A stretch of DNA of 64,000 nucleotides from Cribrihabitans_A neustonicus (GCF_048820895.1 NZ_JBMERQ010000006.1:62001-126000), one strand, 5' to 3'; shown: positions 54,665 through 63,884, numbered from the stretch's first letter. The notes: generated by a model not told the origin, from the letters alone. Made by a program: numbers and translations.

Positions 54665-55693
54665 TCACTTGGCAAGACCGAAGCCGTCCAGCGCCCCGGC
54701 CAGGGATTCCAGGCCCTCAACGCTGCGCAGGGTGGCGTCCATCGCATGGGCGTCCATCACCACGATCCGGTTACGCTTCACCGCCTCCATCTCGCGCGCC
54801 ACCGGATCGCTGCGCAGGAACGCCAGCTTGGCCTCGATGTCATCGGCCGGGAAGCGGCGGCGGCTCATCTCGGCCAGCACGATGACGGTGGGATTGGCGC
54901 GGGCGATGGTCTCCCAGCCCACGAGCGGCCATTCCTCGTCCGACTGCACCACGTTGCGGATGCCGAGAGTTTCCATCATGTAGCCGGGCGCGCCCTTGCG
55001 GCCCGCAACATAGGGGTCGGCCGCCATCTCCGCGCTGGAGAACCAGAACACCGCCGAGACGTCCTCAGATACAAGCCCCTGCGCCAGCTGTGCCGCCGCC
55101 GCTTCGCGCCGCTTCAGGGCTTCGACCAGCTCGTCGCCCCGCGCCTGCACGCCGAAGATCGCAGCCAGTTCGCGCACACCCTGGTGGATCACTTCGGTGG
55201 TGAAGGCCTTGATCCGGGTGCCATCGGAGCCTTGGGTATTGTCCTTGCCCACACAGTCCGAAGGCAGGATGTAGGTCTGGATGCCCAGTTCGTGGAACTG
55301 CTCGCGGGTGGCGACGACGCCCTCGGGGCCGACGTGCCATTCGTACTGCGCGGCGACCAGCTCCGGGCGCTTTTGCACCACAGCCTCGAAGCTCGGGTCA
55401 TTGTCCGAGAGCCGCTCGACGCCTGCATCCATCTCCGCATAGGCCTCGGGCAAAGCGGTGAACCACACTGAGGTGCCCTTGACCTGCTTCGCCAGCCCCA
55501 GGGCATAGAGCATTTCGGTCGCGGCCTGGCCCACTGTGACGCTGCTGGCGGGTGCCGCCTCGAAGGTGAGGGTCCGGCCGCAGTTGTCCAGGGTCAGCGG
55601 GTAGGGTGCCGCACCGGTGTCTGCTGCGGCGGCAGAAACGGCAAGGCCAAGGAGTGCGGCTGCGGCCGCTAAGTTGTGGGTGAGGGCATTCAT
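54665..55693 (-). CDS. btuF: Cobalamin-type ABC transporter binding protein
   Basis: This 342-aa periplasmic receptor of the BtuF/FhuD class has a signal peptide ending near AAAADTG. SSVTVGQAATEMLYALGLAKQVKG and NPTVIVLAEMSRRRFPADD are the characteristic lobes joined by a long helix. GGAG six bases before ATG 55693 fixes the start. It is the first gene after a cobalamin riboswitch, so corrinoid or cobalt-complex uptake is the best reading; other metal chelates are possible. Confidence 0.85.
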   Translation of the reverse strand: MNALTHNLAAAAALLGLAVSAAAADTGAAPYPLTLDNCGRTLTFEAAPASSVTVGQAATEMLYALGLAKQVKGTSVWFTALPEAYAEMDAGVERLSDNDPSFEAVVQKRPELVAAQYEWHVGPEGVVATREQFHELGIQTYILPSDCVGKDNTQGSDGTRIKAFTTEVIHQGVRELAAIFGVQARGDELVEALKRREAAAAQLAQGLVSEDVSAVFWFSSAEMAADPYVAGRKGAPGYMMETLGIRNVVQSDEEWPLVGWETIARANPTVIVLAEMSRRRFPADDIEAKLAFLRSDPVAREMEAVKRNRIVVMDAHAMDATLRSVEGLESLAGALDGFGLAK

Positions 55694-55833
55694 ATGGTGC
55701 TCCGATCTGAAAATTGAGGGATCGGGTGCGCCGGCTGGAAAATGCAGCCCGGCGCTGGAGTCCGGCCTGGGCCGGTTTTGGCTGTGGTCATGCGCGTTCC
55801 TCCCCCGGACACCCCGTCCGGATTGCGTGTGTT

Positions 55834-56000
55834 TGGCCGGCAGGTCTCCTGACTGGCGCGTCACAGCCTCGCCCGGCCTTCCCGGGCAGAGGCCCAGTGG
55901 CGGATGGGGCGAGGCTCGGCGCCTACAGTTGCGGGGGCAGTTCCGGTTCGCAGGCGCGGGCCTGCGGCGGATTCCCTATTATTCCCTTGCGGGAACCGGC
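55834..56000 (-). ncRNA. Cobalamin riboswitch in the leader of btuFCD
   Basis: On the minus strand the conserved parts appear in order: a GGAACTGCCCCCGCAACTG segment (about 55925-55945), GCCACTGGG (about 55895-55903), a GC-rich stem, and the B12 box AGTCAGGAGACCTGCC (55854 to 55839). This is the AdoCbl-type aptamer. The btuF start lies about 140 bases downstream; no intrinsic terminator with a U-run is seen, so control may be at translation. Expected effect: B12 lowers btuFCD expression. Confidence 0.92.
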
Positions 56001-56240
56001 ACGAAGGCCGTAGCCGCGCGCGCAGAACGGGTCAAGAAAATTGTTGCCGGAAATGAAGCGGGAGCGGAGCGGCGCAGGACCCGCTGCCGGAAAACAGAAT
56101 GCCCGGCACCGCGGGGAGAGCGGTGCCGGGTCCGCCCGCAGCAGGGGAACTGCAAGGCGCTGCGGCGCAAGCGCCGCAATCCGGGACTGGAAAGCGGCGA
56201 GGCGGCCCCGCGGGTGGGGGAGCCGCCCTGCCTGCGGCGA

Positions 56241-56489
56241 TCAGCCGGCCTCTGCGAGCAGGCCCGCTTTTGCCGCCGCGTTCACTTCCGCCTGATCGGC
56301 TTCGCCATCGGCATCGGCGTCGATGGTGGCAAAGGTCTCGGCGGTCAGCTCGGGATAGGCGGCCTGCAGCTCTTCCAGCGAATAGGTGCCGTTGCCGTCG
56401 GCGTCCGCCTCCAGCATGGCATCCTTGGCCGCAAGAGGGGCGGCGGCGAGGGTGGCAACTGCAGCGGCGGTCAGTGCGAAGGGTTTCAT
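56241..56489 (-). CDS. Small exported EF-hand protein
   Basis: This 82-aa protein has a signal peptide (MKPFALTAAAVATLAAAPLAA). One well-formed EF-hand loop (DADGNGTYSLEE) and a second, degenerate loop (DADADGEADQAE) follow. It probably binds calcium in the periplasm. GGAG eight bases before ATG 56489 supports this start over one three codons upstream. It is a single gene; the gap to the gene upstream (56490-56778) shows only a small CCAGC-AG-GCTGG hairpin at 56665-56676. No partner is evident. Confidence 0.82.
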   Translation of the reverse strand: MKPFALTAAAVATLAAAPLAAKDAMLEADADGNGTYSLEELQAAYPELTAETFATIDADADGEADQAEVNAAAKAGLLAEAG

Positions 56490-56778
56490 GTAAGACACTC
56501 CATTCTTTCCATTGTTTCGACTGCTGCGGTCCGCGGGTATTCCGCGTTCCGTGGGGCATAGCTAGGCAGCCGCCGCGGGTGCCGCCAGGGTCAAGGCATT
56601 GTTGAGGGATTTCGGGCGTTTAACTGCCGGATCGTCCGGCTTGCGGCGGCGGTTGGCCGCCCTGCCAGCAGGCTGGTCCTTTTCCCGCTGAGAGAGGCTG
56701 CGCGTTCACGCGGGTTTGTGCCGCCCGGCCTCCCGCCTGGCTATCGGCGGGAACCTTCCAGCCGTGGAGAGGGCGGCC

Positions 56779-57450
56779 CTATCCCGCCGGTCCCAGCGCC
56801 GCCCAGAAAGTCAGCAGTCCTGCCGCCAGCAGCGAGCCGGCCCAAAGCAGCTCAAGATCGAACCAGCCGCGGTTCAGGAACCGCAGGCCCAGCCAGCGGT
56901 GCACCGCAAAGGCCATTGCGCCGCCCGAAAGCACCATCGCCGCCGTGTGCAGCACTGCCACCGCCGCCGCCAGCACTGTATTGGTCATCAGGAAGCTCGC
57001 GGCCGCATGGCCGCCCTCCAGTTCGTCCGCGGCGCAGAGCCCGAGATACACCGGCACCAGCATCAGCGCCGCGCCATGGGCCAGCGCCACCAGGAAGGAC
57101 CACAGCGCCTGGCGCGCGGGCGGAATCCGCGACAGGAACCGCGGGTGGCGGCGGGTGGCCAGCAGATAAAGCCCCATGCCGGTGACCAGCAGAGCCGCGC
57201 CGAGCCGCAGCTCACGCTCGTACTGCACCAGAAGGGTTAGCATCGAAAACGGCATCAGGATCGCCAGCATGGCCAGGAAATGCCCAGTGCCAAGCGCCCC
57301 TAGCGCGGGCCAGAGTGCCTGGCGGCGCTGCTCGAACAGCGCCGCCGAAACCGCAAGCGGCCAGCCCATGCCCGGGTTCACCCCGTGGTACAGCCCCGAG
57401 GCAAAAACCGCGAACCACAACAGGCCCGCTGTATCCCAGGCCGTCTCCAT
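56779..57450 (-). CDS. Polytopic membrane protein of unknown function, co-transcribed with mtoX
   Basis: I cannot name this 223-aa protein. It has about six hydrophobic segments and a conserved-looking N-terminal motif GLYHGVNPGMGWPLAVSAAL. Further His residues lie in helices (ALGTGHFLAM, LAHGAALM, VLHTAAMV), reminiscent of metal transporters, although the H-x4-DH motif of Ni/Co permeases is missing. It starts 3 bp after mtoX and must share its transcript. A link to supplying metal (copper) to methanethiol oxidase, or moving its substrates, is only an inference. Confidence 0.75.
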   Translation of the reverse strand: METAWDTAGLLWFAVFASGLYHGVNPGMGWPLAVSAALFEQRRQALWPALGALGTGHFLAMLAILMPFSMLTLLVQYERELRLGAALLVTGMGLYLLATRRHPRFLSRIPPARQALWSFLVALAHGAALMLVPVYLGLCAADELEGGHAAASFLMTNTVLAAAVAVLHTAAMVLSGGAMAFAVHRWLGLRFLNRGWFDLELLWAGSLLAAGLLTFWAALGPAG

Positions 57451-57453
57451 TCC

Positions 57454-58854
57454 TTAGACCGAAGGGTAGCAGAAACTGTCGGTAGAGCAGTCTCCACCCT
57501 CAAGCCGGATCTGATGGGCGCGGTAGCCCTCGGGGAAGTCGACCCAGAAGCGCTCGTCCAGCGTGAGACCGCCATCGGCGCCGGCATTGGCCATCACCAT
57601 CGCGGCGCCGCGCTCGCCCGGGTAGAACTGGTCGTCCCAGGTCGAGTAGAGCGAATTGGTCCAGTAGACGCGTTTGCCATCGCGGCTGATCTCCACCATC
57701 TGCGGGCCATAGCCGAAGGGCTTGCCGTTGGGATGCGCGGTCTGCTTGACGATCCCGCCGAGCTCCACCTTGCCCGCCAGCTTGGGGTTCATCGGGTCGG
57801 AGACATCGTACTGGTGCATTTCGCCGGTGCCCCAGCACGCCACGTAGAGGAACCGGTCGTCCATGCTGAGGTCGATGTCGGTGACCAGCGGCGGCACCGC
57901 GCTGAAGCCTTTCAAAAGCTCCGGAAGGTCGTCCGGATCGGCCGGCTGCGGGTCGATGGTGATGGTCTTCTTGGCCTCGAAGGTGCCGTCGTCGTTGCGC
58001 CACCAGGTGAAGATCGCGCCCTGCAGGTTGGTGGTGTCCACCACCACGCCGCAGAAGCCGTGCTGCTTGGCCGGATCATGCGCCGGGCGGATCTCCAGCG
58101 CCATCTGGTGGTTCTCGCCGAGGTCGATGGTCTGGATGTTCTTGCGCTCGCGCAGGTTCCAGAAGTGCAGGCTGTGGCCGTACTTGTTGCTCAGGAGGTC
58201 TTCCGGGACGATGCCGTTCTCAAACTGCGGCGGCAGTCCCCATTCCGAGCTCACCATGTAGTCGCGCGGCAGGTTCCACCAGAAGTCATACTGCTTGTCC
58301 TGCACGCCGCGGTCCATCTCGTAGCGGCCGAGGATGTCGAAGGTTTCGCAATCCATGATGAAGATGCCCGGCGGGCCGTCGGTGCCATCCTCGCCGCCGC
58401 CGCCCAGAGTGGAGACATAGATGCCCTCCGGGCCGCAGTGGATGGTATGCGGGCGTGAGTAGCCGGTCTTGGCAAAAACCTCCTCGGGCTCGATGATCTT
58501 GTGAATCTTGGCCTCCAGCGGCTCTTTCACGTCGATCACATAGATGCGGCTGGAGCGGATGCCGGGGATGATCAGGTAGCGCCGTTCCAGAAATGCGTGG
58601 CCGGTCAGCGGCGACAGGGCCGAGGAGCAGGCGTTCCAGCCAAAGTGGTGAAACTCATCCCCCTTGTTCGGCATGAACAGACTGTGCAGGATCTTGCCGT
58701 AATTCTCCGAGTTCGGATCGGCACCGATCACCGCGAGCCCGTCGGGCTGAGAGCCGTCGGGGCTCAGCAGCAGGGTAAAGGCCAGGGTTTCGGCCGGGGC
58801 TTCCATCGCCAGTTTGGGGTTGGCGTGGAAGGTCGGATCTGGTCGCAAATTCAT
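57454..58854 (-). CDS. mtoX: Methanethiol oxidase / selenium-binding protein (SBP56 family)
   Basis: This 466-aa protein of the SELENBP1/MtoX family is known to oxidise methanethiol to formaldehyde, H2S and H2O2 in a copper-dependent way. Recognisable blocks are FHHFGWNACSSAL, RSSRIYVIDV, YSRPHTIHCGPEGIYVSTLGG (shown in part), MVSSEWGLP, DRFLYVACWGTGEMHQYD and WTNSLYSTWDDQFYPGE. The His residues of FHH, PHTIH and similar motifs are candidate copper ligands. There is no signal peptide at this start, although bacterial MtoX has been reported as periplasmic. AAGGGAGA precedes the ATG. In roseobacters methanethiol arises from DMSP. Confidence 0.9.
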   Translation of the reverse strand: MNLRPDPTFHANPKLAMEAPAETLAFTLLLSPDGSQPDGLAVIGADPNSENYGKILHSLFMPNKGDEFHHFGWNACSSALSPLTGHAFLERRYLIIPGIRSSRIYVIDVKEPLEAKIHKIIEPEEVFAKTGYSRPHTIHCGPEGIYVSTLGGGGEDGTDGPPGIFIMDCETFDILGRYEMDRGVQDKQYDFWWNLPRDYMVSSEWGLPPQFENGIVPEDLLSNKYGHSLHFWNLRERKNIQTIDLGENHQMALEIRPAHDPAKQHGFCGVVVDTTNLQGAIFTWWRNDDGTFEAKKTITIDPQPADPDDLPELLKGFSAVPPLVTDIDLSMDDRFLYVACWGTGEMHQYDVSDPMNPKLAGKVELGGIVKQTAHPNGKPFGYGPQMVEISRDGKRVYWTNSLYSTWDDQFYPGERGAAMVMANAGADGGLTLDERFWVDFPEGYRAHQIRLEGGDCSTDSFCYPSV

Positions 58855-59447
58855 CGCAGTCTCCCTTTTTATAGTCCTGCCTGCGTCTCTGCCTGGTCTG
58901 CCGTATTTCCTTGTTTATGGGGCCTGCGGGCGCGGATGCGTCGGCGGAGGCCGAAGTGCCTGGAGCGAGAGTATTACCGGTGACAATTTATGCAAGAACA
59001 TGATTTTGAGTACGCACCCGTAACATGTTTTCCGTCGCGTTGCCGATACGCTTTGGCCGTGGCCGCATTGACCTCGCAGGCCGGCCTGAGTCCCGGGCTT
59101 GACCCAGAGTAGCAAGAAATACTGCTACTTTTCACATTGTTTTGCGGGGTTCTGGCGCGGGAGCCGTTTCGTGGCCGCTGGAAGCAGCATCCGCGCGTGC
59201 CCGCCATTCCGACTATCCCGCGTGCGGTTTGCAGCAAGCTCTTGTCAGACCGCTGCTTTCCCAGCGGCACCCGCACGAGAACCTGCCGCGGCCGACCCGC
59301 TTTCCGCCATCGCGGAAGGGCCGGAGCCGGCCTCTTTCATTTGCGGGACTTTCACGGATCAACCTTTTTGCAGGGATTTGCTGTTTAGCCTCATCCAAAT
59401 GCCCAGGCCCGCCGGTGGCCTGCCGCTTGGAGAGGAGTACGACGCCG
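58855..59447. other. Long non-coding gap between divergent mtoX and chemoreceptor genes
   Basis: No gene is supported. A TATAAA on the minus strand near 58869-58876 may be the mtoX -10. AACATG occurs twice about 30 bp apart (near 59000 and 59030), followed by T-rich runs. A perfect inverted repeat AGTAGCA-N8-TGCTACT (59108-59114 with 59123-59129) overlaps TTGACC (59099-59104) and ends in TTTT; it could be an operator or small terminator. Confidence 0.5.
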
Positions 59448-61724
59448 ATGTCCCGCAGATTGAGCTTGCCGCTAAAACTGAAACTGCCGCTGATCATGGT
59501 GGCGCTGACGGCAGCCTTTCTGGTCACAGTCGCCCTGCTGGTGTACTCGATGGCGGAACGCGCGATCCGCGAAAACGCCTACGCCGCCCAGATGATCGAG
59601 GCCAAGTCCGGCGCCCAGGCACTCTCTTACTCGCTGGCTGCGGCGCGCTCTGATGTCTCCAGTCTTGCGGCTCAGCCCGCGGTGTTCCGCGCGATCAGCA
59701 ATTTTGACCGGGTGATCGGCATGGTCGAGGAAGACGACCCCATCGCCTATCTCCAGCGCACCTACGTCGCGGAGAACCCGCATCCCGCAGAATTGCGCGA
59801 GGAGCTTGCGGACGCGGGCGACGGCTCCTACTACAGCCAGTCGCACGCCACCTACCATCCCACTTTCTTGCAAAGCCTTCGGCTCAACGGCTACAAGGAT
59901 CTCTACCTGTTGAACACCAAGGGTCAGGTGGTCTATTCGGTCCGCAAACAGGGGGACTTCTTCGCCACCTTCGCTGAAGGGGAGGGCGCGGAGACTGGTC
60001 TGGGCCAGGTGTTCGCAGCCGCGCTTGAAGCCGAGGCGGGAAGTGTTGTGGCGGCAGATTTCGCTGCCTACCCGCACAGCGCATCGGGGGTTGCCGCCTT
60101 TATGGCGGCGCCGGTGTTCACCAAGAGCGGCGATATCGCCGGGGTGATCGCGGTACGGCTCGGGAGTGAGCGTGTGGTGCAGGCGCTGACCAGCAACCTC
60201 TCGGGCGGCAGCCACCAGAACATCTTCGTGGTGAGCCGCGACGGCCGCGCCCGCAGCCCGTCTTCCGCCGCGGGGCTGTTCGGAGTTCTGGCAGAGCTGC
60301 CGAAGGCCCCCCATATCGCCGCTGCCGCCGCGGGCGAGGCCGGCCAGTTCGAGGGCGTCGCCTCTACCATGGGCGAAAGCGCCATCGCCCTGTCGATGCC
60401 GCTGGATTTCCCGGGTTTTGACTGGTCGCTGGTGCTGGAGACCGACGAGCACACTGCTTTTGCCACGGTCGAGCGCATCCGGCTCACCGCCGCCGGGCTG
60501 ATCGGTGCTGCCGTGCTCGCGGCCATCGCAGTCTCCTGGTTTGCTGCCCGCAGCGTCACGCGGCCGATCCACGCGCTCTGCGAGGCCACCAACGCGCTGG
60601 CGGCCAACGATTACGACGTGGACATTACCGGGCGCAGCCGCGGCGACGAGCTCGGGGAACTGGCCCGCAGCCTCGACAGTTTCCGCGGCAAGCTGAAGGA
60701 AGCCGATGCCGCTGCCGCCCGCGAGGTCGAAGCCGCGCGCCACACTGCCGCGGTGGTCGACGGCATGAGTGCAGCGCTGGCGGGCCTGCAGCGCGGCAAC
60801 CTCGCTTGCGACATCCGCGCGCCCTTCAACGGCGAATACGAAACCCTGCGGGAGAACTTCAACCGCGGCCTGGAGAACCTCCGCGGCTCGATGGGCGAGG
60901 TCGTGGGCGCAGCGCAGAACGTCGGCCGCTTCTCGGAAGAGCAGCGCGGCGCCGCCGCCGAGATGGCGCAGCGCACCGAAACCCAGGCGGCCACCCTGGA
61001 GGAGACAGCGGGCGCGATCCGCGACCTTACCGGCGGCATCCGCTCGACTGCCGACCAGGCCGGGCGCATGGATGAAACCATGCGCGGCGCGCGGCGCGAA
61101 GCCGAGCAGACCACCGAAGTGGTGACCTCCGCGGTGACGGCAATGGACCAGATTCAGGAGACCACATCCGAAATCTCAAAAATCATCGGCCTGATCAACG
61201 ATATCGCCTTCCAGACCAACCTGCTCGCGCTGAACGCAGGTGTCGAGGCGGCGCGGGCAGGCCCTGCGGGGGCCGGCTTTGCCGTCGTTGCCTCCGAAGT
61301 GCGGGCCCTGGCGCAGCGCGCCGCCAGCGCTGCCGGGCAGATTCAGGCGCTGACCGGCACCAGCGAACAGCATGTCGCCAACGGTGTCTCGATGGTGGGC
61401 CGCGCCGGCGAGGCGCTCACGCGTATCATCGAGCAGGTCTCGGCGGTCTCCGGCCTGGTCACGGAGATCGCCGATGGCGTGCGGGTGCAGTCGCAGGGTC
61501 TGGAGAAGATCGACGGCGCCATGCACCGGCTCGACAACATGACCCAGCAGAACGCGGCCATGGCAGAGGAGGCTGCCGCCGCCAGCCAGCTGCTGCAGCA
61601 GGAGGCGCACAGCCTGTCAGGGATTGTCAGCCGGTTTAGCCTAGGCACACCGGACCACGCCGACGCGGATGCCGCTTGGAGCGCGCCAGCCTGCCAGCCG
61701 CAGGGCCGCCAGCGAAGCGCCTAA
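59448..61724 (+). CDS. Methyl-accepting chemotaxis protein with large Cache-type sensor
   Basis: This chemoreceptor has 758 aa. TM1 is at about 12-35, a double-Cache-like periplasmic domain spans about 36-345 (YKDLYLLNTKGQVVYSVRK, AAPVFTKSGDIAGVIAVRL) and TM2 is at about 350-370. A HAMP domain and the signalling coiled coil follow, with RTETQAATLEETAGAIRDL and tip NDIAFQTNLLALNAGVEAAR. AGAGGAG ten bases before ATG 59448 is the only good ribosome site; a longer open frame upstream encodes Arg/Pro-rich residues. There is no CheR pentapeptide. The ligand is unknown. Confidence 0.9.
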   Translation: MSRRLSLPLKLKLPLIMVALTAAFLVTVALLVYSMAERAIRENAYAAQMIEAKSGAQALSYSLAAARSDVSSLAAQPAVFRAISNFDRVIGMVEEDDPIAYLQRTYVAENPHPAELREELADAGDGSYYSQSHATYHPTFLQSLRLNGYKDLYLLNTKGQVVYSVRKQGDFFATFAEGEGAETGLGQVFAAALEAEAGSVVAADFAAYPHSASGVAAFMAAPVFTKSGDIAGVIAVRLGSERVVQALTSNLSGGSHQNIFVVSRDGRARSPSSAAGLFGVLAELPKAPHIAAAAAGEAGQFEGVASTMGESAIALSMPLDFPGFDWSLVLETDEHTAFATVERIRLTAAGLIGAAVLAAIAVSWFAARSVTRPIHALCEATNALAANDYDVDITGRSRGDELGELARSLDSFRGKLKEADAAAAREVEAARHTAAVVDGMSAALAGLQRGNLACDIRAPFNGEYETLRENFNRGLENLRGSMGEVVGAAQNVGRFSEEQRGAAAEMAQRTETQAATLEETAGAIRDLTGGIRSTADQAGRMDETMRGARREAEQTTEVVTSAVTAMDQIQETTSEISKIIGLINDIAFQTNLLALNAGVEAARAGPAGAGFAVVASEVRALAQRAASAAGQIQALTGTSEQHVANGVSMVGRAGEALTRIIEQVSAVSGLVTEIADGVRVQSQGLEKIDGAMHRLDNMTQQNAAMAEEAAAASQLLQQEAHSLSGIVSRFSLGTPDHADADAAWSAPACQPQGRQRSA

Positions 61725-61995
61725 GCGCACTATTCCCCGATGATCGGATGCCCCGCGGGTCTCCCGGAAGGTGGGCCTGCGAACTCCAAGCTGAAACCAG
61801 CCGGCGTAAAGCGGTATCCAGCATCCTCTTTCTGAAGGGGCGCGGGCTCCACGGGCGCGCGATGCGAGGCTGCCCAGTTTGCAAAGGATCGGGTGCCTGC
61901 TTGACCGAAGGCCGTTAATAGCCGGCAGCTTGTCGGGCGTTAATACCGCAGCCGGTTGAATGGCTTCAATTTGCGGCCCCCGGCAATGCGGAACC
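61725..61995. other. Convergent intergenic region
   Basis: Between the ends of the chemoreceptor and peptidase genes. No gene, clear terminator or promoter was recognised. Confidence 0.4.
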
Positions 61996-63138
61996 TCAGG
62001 GGCGGGGGACGGCAAAGCCCCCGTTGAGCGCGCTGATCGCCAGCTCCGGGTTGGATGGGCGGCTGGCCATGCGCTCGAGGTTCACGATAGTCGACAGCAT
62101 GATGCGGTCGTGGCTCCAGTCGCCGGGCTTCTGCAGCAGCATCGCGGTTCCCAGCACCAGTGACGCCATGGCCACGGAGACCAGCGCCCAGCCCGCGGTG
62201 CCCTGCACCTGCGGCTGGCGGGCGGTGACCGCAATGATGCGCTGTTGCAGCGCCGCGCCGCGCCGGGTCTCGCGGCGCTCCACCAGCGCCACCGCCGGGC
62301 TGCGGCGGGCAAACAGCGGGCGTTCGCCAGCGGCAAGGGCGCAGGCCCGGATCAGGCATTCGCAATAGGCACGCACATCGACCTGCGGCCGCGCCATCAG
62401 CGCCTGATCGCAGGCAAACTCGCGCAGCAGACGGACTTCGCGCCGCCAGAGGTGGTATGCCGGATTCCAGAACAGCAGCGGGCGCAGCGCCTCCAGCAGG
62501 ACCTCGCATTCGATGTCGTGCTGACGGAAGTGCTGCAGTTCATGCGCCACCGTAAGCCGGAGATCCCGCGCATCGCCCGCCAGAGCCGAGGGCAGCACCA
62601 CGTAGCGCAGGCGCAGACCGCGGGTCGAATAGGCCACCGCGGTGGTGTCGGAGAACATCAGCCGGACCCGGCCGATACGCTTCCAGGTGTAGGCGCCGCG
62701 CAGGCTGCGGCCGAGCCGGAATGCCGACAGTGCGCCCTGTCCGAGGCAGATCAGCGCGCCTGCGGCCAGCGCTGCCACCACTCCTTGCGCCCATGCAGGC
62801 TGCAGGCTGAGAAGCCCGCGAACCGTTTCTTCGCGCAGCCGCAGCAGGCTTTCGAACTCGCCCGCGCTCATCCGCACGTTGCCTTGCAGGTACTGCGCCA
62901 CCATCAGGTCGGAGAAATTCGGTCCAGGCGCCCCGAAGAAGGTGGTCAGCGCCAGCATCAGCGCAGGCGCCGCTGCCAGGAAAACGGTCATCCGGTTCAG
63001 GAGCTTGAGCTGCGGCCGGTAAGCTCGCCCCAGCCGCCCGCGCGCCAGTATCTTGCGCGCGCCAAGCCACAGAAGCGTGCCTGCGAGCAGCAGAATGTTC
63101 AGGTCGATATAGGCATTCAGCAGAACATCAGAGGTCAT
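61996..63138 (-). CDS. BlaR1/MecR1-like M56 membrane metallopeptidase without a sensor domain
   Basis: This membrane protein has 380 aa. Helices at about 10-30, 50-72 and 120-145 precede a zinc-peptidase domain with HELQH in VAHELQHFRQHD and the third ligand region EFACDQALM. One further helix (GTAGWALVSVAMASLVLG) follows near residue 320, then only about 45 residues. The penicillin-binding sensor domain of BlaR1 is absent. It overlaps the BlaI-like gene by 11 bp. It probably cleaves that repressor, directly or indirectly, after an unknown signal. ATG 63156 is an alternative start. Confidence 0.86.
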   Translation of the reverse strand: MTSDVLLNAYIDLNILLLAGTLLWLGARKILARGRLGRAYRPQLKLLNRMTVFLAAAPALMLALTTFFGAPGPNFSDLMVAQYLQGNVRMSAGEFESLLRLREETVRGLLSLQPAWAQGVVAALAAGALICLGQGALSAFRLGRSLRGAYTWKRIGRVRLMFSDTTAVAYSTRGLRLRYVVLPSALAGDARDLRLTVAHELQHFRQHDIECEVLLEALRPLLFWNPAYHLWRREVRLLREFACDQALMARPQVDVRAYCECLIRACALAAGERPLFARRSPAVALVERRETRRGAALQQRIIAVTARQPQVQGTAGWALVSVAMASLVLGTAMLLQKPGDWSHDRIMLSTIVNLERMASRPSNPELAISALNGGFAVPRP

Positions 63139-63544
63139 TGTCCCCCAGCCTTTCATCCAACAGCGCCCGCATCTCCTCGAGCATGTCTTGGGTCACATCC
63201 TCGTCATCGACCAGCCGTGCGACGAGAGCCGCGGGCGCGCCGTTGAAGAGCTTGCTCGAAAGGTTCTTGAGGGACTTCTTCTGGTATTCTGCCTTGGGAA
63301 CGGCGGGGCGGTAGACCAGCGAGCGGTCGGCTCGTTCGCTGGTGAGGAAGCCCTTCTGCTCCATGATCTTGAGCACGGTGGCCACCGAGGTATAGGCGCG
63401 CTCCTGGGTCTTGTTGGCCTCGGCCAGAATCTCGCGCACGGTGCCGCCTCCGGTCTCCCAGATTACGGTCATGAACTCCAGTTCGACCTCGGTCAGAAGG
63501 GAATTGTCCTGTTTCTTGCGCATTGCGGCAGCGGTCCGGTCCAT
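63128..63544 (-). CDS. BlaI/MecI/CopY-family transcriptional repressor
   Basis: This 138-aa winged-helix repressor contains LTEVELEFMTVIWETGGGTVREIL, the recognition region RAYTSVATVLKIMEQKGFL and the dimer segment KLFNGAPAALVARLVDDEDV. In BlaI/MecI a site in the C-terminal dimer region is cut by the partner peptidase. AGGAAA about seven bases before ATG 63544 supports this start over the ATG at 63559. It forms an operon with the M56 peptidase. No beta-lactamase gene is in the window, so the target genes are unknown. Confidence 0.9.
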   Translation of the reverse strand: MDRTAAAMRKKQDNSLLTEVELEFMTVIWETGGGTVREILAEANKTQERAYTSVATVLKIMEQKGFLTSERADRSLVYRPAVPKAEYQKKSLKNLSSKLFNGAPAALVARLVDDEDVTQDMLEEMRALLDERLGDNDL

Positions 63545-63884
63545 TGGGTTTCCTGCCATGCTAGGGGAGGGAGGGCGGTATGGGAACTATTTTTTTAGAA
63601 GATGCGCCGCGCGCAGGCGGGCCGCAATTTTCTGTTGCCAAATTGTGCGCTTCCGCGCGCATTTTTGCAGCAGGGAGAGAGGCGGCGAGCCGGACCCGGG
63701 GTTTGGGCTGCGGCGCGGGCCTTGGAGGTGTTTTTTGCTGAGAAGGCCCTGAGGGGCAGGTTTGCCCTCAGGACCTTTTCCGATTTTGTCGAGGCTGCGC
63801 GCGTCAAGGGCAAGCCGCCTTCGGCGGGGCCTGCGGCCCCCTTGACCCGCAGGGTCAGCACCTATGCGGCCCGGTTCGCGGGCG
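63545..63884. other. Non-coding region with two hairpins before the last gene fragment
   Basis: An AT-rich patch near 63583-63600 may carry the blaI-like promoter. A 13-bp stem with one mismatch (63743-63755 with 63765-63777, 9-nt loop) has a T-run at its right edge. A second GC hairpin (CCGCC-TTC-GGCGG, about 63808-63822) lies to its right. They may end the transcript of the gene cut at the right edge. No gene is seen. Confidence 0.45.

Noticed and set aside
56688..56693. CTGAGA near 56690 as part of a TPP riboswitch
   Set aside because: The remaining conserved TPP elements are not present in the following 100 bases, and no thiamine gene follows.
63128..63138. A frameshift between the BlaI-like and M56 genes
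   Set aside because: The 11-bp overlap is an ordinary coupled start; both proteins have complete ends.
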